Notes under the pieces: model-generated
Seen by the model: only the letters and a program-made list of their open reading frames with translations
What the model was told of the DNA's origin: nothing
Databases searched by the model: none
Program-made: the position numbers and the translations under genes
Origin: a virus
Strand: one strand, 5' to 3'
IMG/VR virus record: IMGVR_UViG_3300024255_000051
Coordinates: 1-43,753 of that record
Length of the DNA: 43,753 bases
Shown here: positions 38,766-43,753 of the stretch, piece after piece
How positions within the stretch are numbered: position 1 is the first letter of the stretch
Layout of the letters: every line of letters starts with the position of its first letter

Positions 38766-40219
38766 TAAATTCCGTACCTTCCTTTAAGTGATTGAGATAT
38801 TTTTTTAATTTCAGTATCGGATAACAATCTATTGTACATTGCTAGATACGCTATATCTCCGGCAGACCATTCGCTGTTGCCCGGATCGTAATGCATTAAA
38901 CCAAACCCATTAGGACCTTGCGATCCTCCTGTGCTGTTACTAACTACTTTGTTTCCGTTGACCCAAAAACTGTATTGGTCTGAAGATATGTTTCCTGTTG
39001 CAGTGTATACTCTCCAATTGGTATCGGTACCGCCTGCCCCAGCACTACTAACCCAACCTGCTGCATAATTATTTTCTGTTGTATTACTGTAGTTTCCTAA
39101 TAACCAATTGTTTGATTGTCCTGAAATAATTCTGCCTCTTATCGAGGTTCCGGGCGAATAACGAGTTATACCAATTATAGTATAGTTTGTACTTGAATAA
39201 TTAAAATCCATTCTCATAGGCGGACTGGCTGCGCCGCCGGCGGTGCTGTCACCATTGTATCTTAAAAATTCAATTCCGTTTTCTTTTATATAAGACCAGT
39301 CATTCATTCTATCATTAACAGTAAAATAACCATTTCCGCTACCAGTTGTGCCAATTAAATTTTTTAATCCAGTTTTTGCATTTGTGGCTAATTGACTTAT
39401 TGTAGGCTCAGTGCCGTCGCATTTATCAATACGAGGATAAGCAAATATTAATCCGCTGCTAGTATTAGTTGTATAATAATGATATGTTCTATGTAATGCA
39501 CTAGTAGTAGTTGATTGCCATCTCACATCTTGGGTACCACAGTTTCCGTAACTTTTATCTGATATTTTAGTTAAAAATCTTCCATTCATATCGCCGCCTC
39601 GAGGAAACGATTCTCCTGGCCAATTGGTTTGATCTAATTCATACCATCCGCTATCTGGATGTCTACTACCTGTATATCCTTCATAAAAGCAATGTGCTAC
39701 TACAAGATACCATTGATTTTGCGTTAAACTGGCTTGACTCGGATATGTGAAATACGGATTGCTTTGAACGGTATCATTATCGTTTCTTATTGGTGCAGGA
39801 TTTAACCCCATATAAAAAGTACCGCCTGTTCCTGATGTATTACGTTTAACCCACACACTCCAACGATATGTATAACTTCTATCTATACTATACGAACTGC
39901 TATTCCATCCACCGTCTGCGCCACTAGTGCTATCTGGAGTAGTAAGCCAATAAGCATCGTATCTGCCTCCGATATTATCTGGACCTGTTGTACCATAGTT
40001 AATGGAACCTTCTATCGAAGGAGTCATGCCTCTTAATTGTTCATTTGAACTTCCGTTTGCACCATAACCCGTTGTTCCGCCGCTGCCACTGGTCCACGTC
40101 ATCCAAGGATTTAATATATTTGATCTATTGTGTTTCCATGGGTTGCCGTCAACGCTACTAGCATCCCACAAATGAGTTAATCCGTTTGTTGGTATACTTA
40201 ATCCTGTACTTGCTCCCAT
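38765..40219 (-). CDS. LamG-like lectin-fold adhesin 3
   Basis: 484 residues. GLSIPTNGLTHLWDASSVDGNPW at the entry, then a beta-sandwich part (YTYRWSVWVKRNTSGTGGTFYMGLNP, YLVVAHCFYEGYTG, QDVRWQSTTTSALHRTYHYYTTN) and a C-terminal jelly roll (NYTIIGITRYSPGTSIRGRIISGQ, SFWVNGNKVV) ending LAMYNRLLSDTEIKKISQSLKGRYGI. The final codons contain AGGAAGG, a ribosome site for the following gene at TAATG. Trp/Tyr/Ser/Gly-rich, as expected of a virion surface protein. Receptor unknown. Confidence 0.83.
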   Translation of the reverse strand: MGASTGLSIPTNGLTHLWDASSVDGNPWKHNRSNILNPWMTWTSGSGGTTGYGANGSSNEQLRGMTPSIEGSINYGTTGPDNIGGRYDAYWLTTPDSTSGADGGWNSSSYSIDRSYTYRWSVWVKRNTSGTGGTFYMGLNPAPIRNDNDTVQSNPYFTYPSQASLTQNQWYLVVAHCFYEGYTGSRHPDSGWYELDQTNWPGESFPRGGDMNGRFLTKISDKSYGNCGTQDVRWQSTTTSALHRTYHYYTTNTSSGLIFAYPRIDKCDGTEPTISQLATNAKTGLKNLIGTTGSGNGYFTVNDRMNDWSYIKENGIEFLRYNGDSTAGGAASPPMRMDFNYSSTNYTIIGITRYSPGTSIRGRIISGQSNNWLLGNYSNTTENNYAAGWVSSAGAGGTDTNWRVYTATGNISSDQYSFWVNGNKVVSNSTGGSQGPNGFGLMHYDPGNSEWSAGDIAYLAMYNRLLSDTEIKKISQSLKGRYGI

Positions 40220-41433
40220 TAGTATCCAAACCTCGCTCTACTTAAATTATATAATTCTTTAATTTCACTAGCCGACAATGGTCGATTATAAATTAAAAAG
40301 CCAGAACCTTCTCCGTTCCAGTAATAAGTGTTACTTCCGCCGTATCTTCCTATAGTTCTATCGCTAACACTGCCATTGCTAATTAACGTACCGATTCCTG
40401 TTCTTGTTCCTACATTTACTCCGTCGATATAACTTGTCTTTACACCGTTGCCAAATGTCATCGCTACTTGGTGCCAATTTCCGTCATTTAATCCACTACC
40501 GTGATTATCAACATATCTAGTACCACTAGTATTGTATACACCTGTTCGTATTTGACCAGCAGTTGGAATCGATATTTCAAAATAACCACCTCCGTAAATA
40601 ATATGGTAACCACCTGCTGGAGTTCCTAAATGCTTGTGCCATGCAATTGCAGTAAAACCCGATGCAGCAGTATATCCTATATTACTAGGCAAATTAAAAT
40701 ATTGAGAATTTGCAAATCTAAAACCTCTTCCTAGAGATGTATAAAAAGGAAATCCTACATTCATATATCCAATAGCGGAATTGATATTTTCTCTAATGTA
40801 TTTTTGTGTATTTGATCTTCCAGGTTTTCCTACTAATACATATTCAGGACGTCCTACTCCTATATGAGAATCAGGTAAACCTAGTTCTTGTAATCTTTGT
40901 AATGTTCCGGCATTATTATCATTATTTTCAGCAGCATGGGATCCAACTATAAGAAAGATAGCATTAGGAAATACATTTTTTATAGTATCATAATCTTGTT
41001 GAAAGAATTCATGTTGTGTAGGCTGGCTGTCATATGTATCGTACACATGACCGCTTGCCCTTTCGCCGTTAAAATAACTACTGCTTATCCAATTATTAGT
41101 ATCCTCGTCCCAAACAAACATTCCTAAATCTCTAGTATGGTCGTATGTTTTTGTACCTGATGTAGCTTGAATACCGGGCGTAACACCATCTCTACTTGTC
41201 CAAGGTGCTGCTTGACTGCTTTCAGGATAAGTTAATCCTACAGCAGTAAAATAATTTTTTCCTGCTACATAAGGATAATTATTTGGTGTAATACTGTAAT
41301 TATTAATCGGATCACTAAATGGATTTACACCGGTACTGCTAGTCCCGATAGGATGAGTACTCAACAAACTACCAGGATCTAGCATAAAAACCAATCCATC
41401 AAAATTAAGTTTTCCTCCTGTATAAGCTCCCAT
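40219..41433 (-). CDS. Adhesin 2: LamG-like domain with ILEI/PANDER (GG)-like insert
   Basis: 404 residues. It begins GGKLNFDGLVFMLDPGSL. Residues about 100-215 (RDLGMFVWDEDTNNW, HVYDTYDSQPTQ, FPNAIFLIVGSHAAENNDN, LQRLQELGLPDSHIGVGRPEYVLVGKPG) follow the plan of the ILEI/PANDER or GG domain: a strand, a DTY segment, a glycine-poor IxxxVGSHAxE strand with an acidic turn, and a final R-x-x-Y-x-x-x-G-x-x-G. Such domains occur in animal glycan-related proteins and in T4 gp35. A LamG jelly roll follows (FTAIAWHKHLG, WHQVAMTFGNGVKTSYIDGVNVG) and the terminus FLIYNRPLSASEIKELYNLSRARFGY. Confidence 0.83.
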   Translation of the reverse strand: MGAYTGGKLNFDGLVFMLDPGSLLSTHPIGTSSTGVNPFSDPINNYSITPNNYPYVAGKNYFTAVGLTYPESSQAAPWTSRDGVTPGIQATSGTKTYDHTRDLGMFVWDEDTNNWISSSYFNGERASGHVYDTYDSQPTQHEFFQQDYDTIKNVFPNAIFLIVGSHAAENNDNNAGTLQRLQELGLPDSHIGVGRPEYVLVGKPGRSNTQKYIRENINSAIGYMNVGFPFYTSLGRGFRFANSQYFNLPSNIGYTAASGFTAIAWHKHLGTPAGGYHIIYGGGYFEISIPTAGQIRTGVYNTSGTRYVDNHGSGLNDGNWHQVAMTFGNGVKTSYIDGVNVGTRTGIGTLISNGSVSDRTIGRYGGSNTYYWNGEGSGFLIYNRPLSASEIKELYNLSRARFGY

Positions 41434-42551
41434 TATATTCCGTACCTTCCTCTTAACCCTTGAAAATTCTTTTTCATTTCGTTTGCGGTAAGTGCAGTTT
41501 CATAAACTCTAGCCATTGCAATCATGCCTTGAAAACGTTCGCCGTCGCCTGCACTATGAGCACCTATGCGTAAAAAATCCCAATCAGTTGGATCTGCAAA
41601 ACTACCGCTGACAAATTGAGTTACGCCATTAACGCAATATGTAATGCCAGAATTTGTTCTACTAGCTGCCACATACACCCACTGATTACTCGGTACTGTT
41701 AAAGTACTAGCAGTTGCAGGCCACCACATTAAGTAATTACTTGGATTAATATATAATGCATCATCTCCAGCTGTGTTATGCTGTATTATAGATCTGTATC
41801 CGTTGTTTGCTTTTGTGTCGTATATTAATGCTTCAACACTAACACTGTTGATAGTCTTAGCAGTAAAATTTTGTGTATCCATATACGAATCTGTGCCATT
41901 AAATGACCAGGCCTTTGTAGTAGCGTTATACGTACAATAGTTTTTGTTTACATGATGGTTATTAGCAAGATCAACCGGACATGGCGACCTTCCTTCTTGT
42001 ACTTTTAGATTTGTATAGTATCTTGCTCCAGCATATGTATCACCAGCATATCCGACATACCAATTGAAAGTTCCTGTTGAATTTGTTCTAGTTTCTAAAA
42101 CAGCATATCTATGTTCCCATTTAACACCGCCTTTTTCAGACACAGCATTTACACCATTGTATAATCCTGTACCAAGAGATATGTTTCCGCTACCGTCATA
42201 CGCACGGCTGTGAAACATTCTGCCTGCGCCTGTATAATTTTCACTTTCTGCATACCAGCCACTCAATACAATAGGAACACCGGTAGTAGGTATAGTTGGA
42301 TTACATTGATATTCTGTTTGAGGAATACCCATAGTTTGTCTTAAAACATAATCACTATCTCCAGGATTATCAAATTGTACAATATCATTTTGAGCGTTAC
42401 TGCCGCTTTCTTCAGCAATTTTTACACCTCCAACAAAACTACCATTTGTTAACAGGTTGGCACCACGATTCGTCCAGTTTTGTTGACTAGCACCGTCAAT
42501 AGAAAATATTAAATTTCTATTAACCATACCGCTGTTGTGTAGTGTTGCCAT
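41433..42551 (-). CDS. LamG-like lectin-fold adhesin 1
   Basis: 372 residues. NSGMVNRNLIFSIDGASQQNWTNRGANLLTNGSF opens the chain; a first beta-sandwich (PIVLSGWYAESENYTGAGRMFHSRAYDG, GGVKWEHRYAVLETRTNSTGTFNWYVGYAG) is followed by a LamG jelly roll (NSVSVEALIYDTKANNGYRSIIQHN, WVYVAASRTNSGITYCVNGVTQFVSG) and ARVYETALTANEMKKNFQGLRGRYGI. The end codons (AAGAGGAAGG) provide the ribosome site of adhesin 2. It is likely on the distal tail. The sugar bound cannot be read. Confidence 0.84.
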   Translation of the reverse strand: MATLHNSGMVNRNLIFSIDGASQQNWTNRGANLLTNGSFVGGVKIAEESGSNAQNDIVQFDNPGDSDYVLRQTMGIPQTEYQCNPTIPTTGVPIVLSGWYAESENYTGAGRMFHSRAYDGSGNISLGTGLYNGVNAVSEKGGVKWEHRYAVLETRTNSTGTFNWYVGYAGDTYAGARYYTNLKVQEGRSPCPVDLANNHHVNKNYCTYNATTKAWSFNGTDSYMDTQNFTAKTINSVSVEALIYDTKANNGYRSIIQHNTAGDDALYINPSNYLMWWPATASTLTVPSNQWVYVAASRTNSGITYCVNGVTQFVSGSFADPTDWDFLRIGAHSAGDGERFQGMIAMARVYETALTANEMKKNFQGLRGRYGI

Positions 42552-42766
42552 TAAATAAATCTCTCCACTTCTACAATATTAAAGTGAGGCAAACTTTTTG
42601 TCATGGCTTCCCAATTGTCAAAATATTCTTTGTTCATATCTTGTTCGATCACAGGAGTTTCTTCGTTCCAAATAATGTTACCTTCGAGTGTCTGTATAGT
42701 TTTTGTCCACACTAATTCTTCTCTACGGAATATTAATTTACTAGGTTTAGGTGTTACGTTTAACAT
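42551..42766 (-). CDS. Unknown 71-residue protein in the adhesin operon
   Basis: 71 residues: NVTPKPSKLIFRREELVWTKTIQTLEGNIIWNEETPVIEQDMNKEYFDNWEAMTKSLPHFNIVEVERFI. Not recognised. It overlaps the fibrinogen-like gene upstream by seven bases and shares one base with the adhesin 1 start (TAATG); GGAGAG in its last codons is the next ribosome site. Its size and place fit a fibre-assembly chaperone or a connector, by inference only. Confidence 0.75.
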   Translation of the reverse strand: MLNVTPKPSKLIFRREELVWTKTIQTLEGNIIWNEETPVIEQDMNKEYFDNWEAMTKSLPHFNIVEVERFI

Positions 42767-43557
42767 ACATAAATTCCTCCGTATTGATGATTATCACCGC
42801 CACTACTGTTCCAATATGGTCTGTCTTGATATCCACCACCTGCAAACCAGTTTCCACTCCAACAACTACCATACCAAAAAGGATTGTTATTGTAATATGT
42901 AGCACAGTTGCCGCTGTTGTCATCAATGTCATTATCAAATGTTGTTAAGCCTCTATCTCCAAACGCATGATAACTGTACATACCCGGCTGTCCACCGCCT
43001 GTATCATCATTTATAAACGAAGCATTTTGAAAAGCATAAGTATCTACATTTGATTTGTCTTGGAAGTTAAAATCACTAAACTGCCATCTAGCACGTTTAG
43101 TATGTGACCCAGTTTGACTTAATCTTATTCCGTTTGTACTTGAAACATACTGGCATACTGTTACGTTGTTAGTATTTTCACGTTTTCCAAGATAACGCCA
43201 AAAGTCTAATCCAACCCAAACATTATAATTGCTTAATGCACCCAAGGTGCTAAAATTAGTAACTGTTGTATTTGTTCCTTGATTAGATCCGCCTGTACGA
43301 ATGTTTACTTTTTTTACAGTATCGTCCCAACGCAAATTGTTCATGCCACCTGTACTACCTCTATTTGCTAGTACAAGTGCCCAGTTTCTGTTAGCGTCAA
43401 AGTCGCACTCGATCCATGTGGTACAATGACCAGCGGGTGTTTTAATACTGTACCACCCACTGGTTGTTATGTTTTCAATATGAGTATACCCTGGCGGATT
43501 TGGCTGGCTTATTACATTATAACCTGCACAAAACTGTCTGCCGTATGTGGTTGCCAT
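42760..43557 (-). CDS. Fibrinogen-like (FReD) domain adhesin
   Basis: 265 residues, almost all one fibrinogen-related domain. ENITTSGWYSIKTPAGHCTTWIECDFDANRNWALVLANRG (28-67) is the entry (G-x-Y-x-I ... x-CD). FDNDIDDNSGNCATYYNNNPFWYGSCWSGNWFAGG (207-240) has the calcium-type acidic loop and the Cys218-Cys232 pair around the FWYGSCW aromatic cluster, and DNHQYGGIYV is the closing strand. In animals and in some phages and bacteria these domains bind acetylated sugars or sialic acid. GGAGTAATAGCAT precedes the ATG. It is probably at a fibre tip. Confidence 0.84.
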   Translation of the reverse strand: MATTYGRQFCAGYNVISQPNPPGYTHIENITTSGWYSIKTPAGHCTTWIECDFDANRNWALVLANRGSTGGMNNLRWDDTVKKVNIRTGGSNQGTNTTVTNFSTLGALSNYNVWVGLDFWRYLGKRENTNNVTVCQYVSSTNGIRLSQTGSHTKRARWQFSDFNFQDKSNVDTYAFQNASFINDDTGGGQPGMYSYHAFGDRGLTTFDNDIDDNSGNCATYYNNNPFWYGSCWSGNWFAGGGYQDRPYWNSSGGDNHQYGGIYVC

Positions 43558-43563
43558 ATGCTA

Positions 43564-43753
43564 TTACTCCTCATACTCCGTATCCCATCTATCAACATCT
43601 TTACGCTCACCGTACACAGTGTAGAAGCAGTTGATTGGACCATCGCTACCAACAATTACACAGTTATCACGAATATCTTCAACCCAAATATCCTGCTTGC
43701 CGCCTATTGCTGTTAAGTTAACAGTAATAGTATCTTCGTGTACAAGACCAGTC
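43564..43753 (-). CDS. C-terminal end of a tail-fibre/virion structural protein (partial)
   Basis: The open frame enters from the right edge and stops at 43564, giving 62 residues: HEDTITVNLTAIGGKQDIWVEDIRDNCVIVG, then INCFYTVYGERKDVDRWDTEYEE. The GxKQxIWVExIxDNxVxV and FFYxVxGERKDV pattern is the end piece of large T4-like marine phage fibre proteins. The start and main body are outside the window. Its last codons (TATGAGGAGTAATAG) contain the ribosome site of the fibrinogen-like gene. Confidence 0.82.
   Translation of the reverse strand, partial: TGLVHEDTITVNLTAIGGKQDIWVEDIRDNCVIVGSDGPINCFYTVYGERKDVDRWDTEYEE

Noticed and set aside
1-43753. tRNA genes, integrase, attachment sites, insertion sequences, CRISPR arrays
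   Set aside because: I looked through the intergenic gaps, all short, and found no cloverleaf, recombinase motif, terminal inverted repeat or regular repeat-spacer pattern. A weak tRNA-like fold could still be missed by eye.

Overview
The window is a segment of an A+T-rich, contractile-tailed, T4-like bacteriophage genome. I recognise a T4-type core gene set by sequence motifs and order. It comprises uvsW (cut by the left edge), uvsY, uvsX, gene 32, terminase genes 17 and 16, gene 4, tail tube 19, tail sheath 18, a dNMP-kinase-like gene 1, neck genes 13 and 14, tail terminator 15, and a long adhesin/tail-fibre block. The flavour of the structural proteins (long gp14, gp15 and gp18, a 751-residue virion protein, GDNPMA-type internal proteins) is that of marine T4-like phages such as those of cyanobacteria and SAR11. 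No photosynthesis gene is visible, so the host is unknown. A heptose/LPS-type sugar nucleotidyltransferase points to a Gram-negative host.

Layout, left to right. 1-2395 holds uvsW and an unknown upstream partner. 2413-10007 is an island of surface-glycan genes set between uvsW and uvsY: three capsule-transferase (KpsC/S-like) domains, one of them fused to a GT8-like domain, a GT-A transferase, a 2-oxoglutarate oxygenase, a nucleotidyltransferase-cupin fusion, a sulfotransferase, a GT25 transferase and an FkbM methyltransferase. 10004-12810 is the recombination/replication operon gp32-uvsX-orf-uvsY, and the last two island genes are start/stop coupled to uvsY. 12913-14330 is a pair of SGNH-hydrolase-like genes. 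14373-29456 is the head/packaging/tail block, read leftwards. Two sulfotransferase-like genes interrupt the terminase region and a kinase gene with a perfect sigma70-type promoter sits inside the late block. 29494-32868 turns to the plus strand: gp14, gp15 and a Nudix hydrolase. 32840-35402 holds two more glycosyltransferase-like genes, one with five tandem units of which only the last keeps a DxD motif. 35408-43753 is a tail-fibre/adhesin operon with an S74 chaperone protein, five tandem lectin-fold (LamG-like) proteins, a fibrinogen-like protein and the end of another fibre gene.

Regulation is readable. A T4-late-type octamer (GATAAATA/TATAAATA and variants) stands before most late transcription units and falls into two classes. 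In one it lies 16-37 nt from the start codon, often with a Shine-Dalgarno site in between. In the other it lies exactly 4-5 nt from the ATG with no room for a leader, which predicts leaderless mRNAs for terminase gp17, gp14, Nudix, a sulfotransferase, the nucleotidyltransferase-cupin and others. Convincing sigma70-type promoters precede gene 32 and the kinase gene.

Biologically, the window combines virion construction with an unusually large toolkit for making, decorating (sulfate, methyl, hydroxyl, perhaps acyl) and binding surface polysaccharide. A plausible but unproven reading is that the phage remodels host surface glycans during infection or decorates its own virion, while the tandem adhesin cassette supplies a repertoire of glycan-binding tips. 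No stretch longer than 300 bases lacks a gene. I saw no tRNA, CRISPR array, insertion sequence or integrase.
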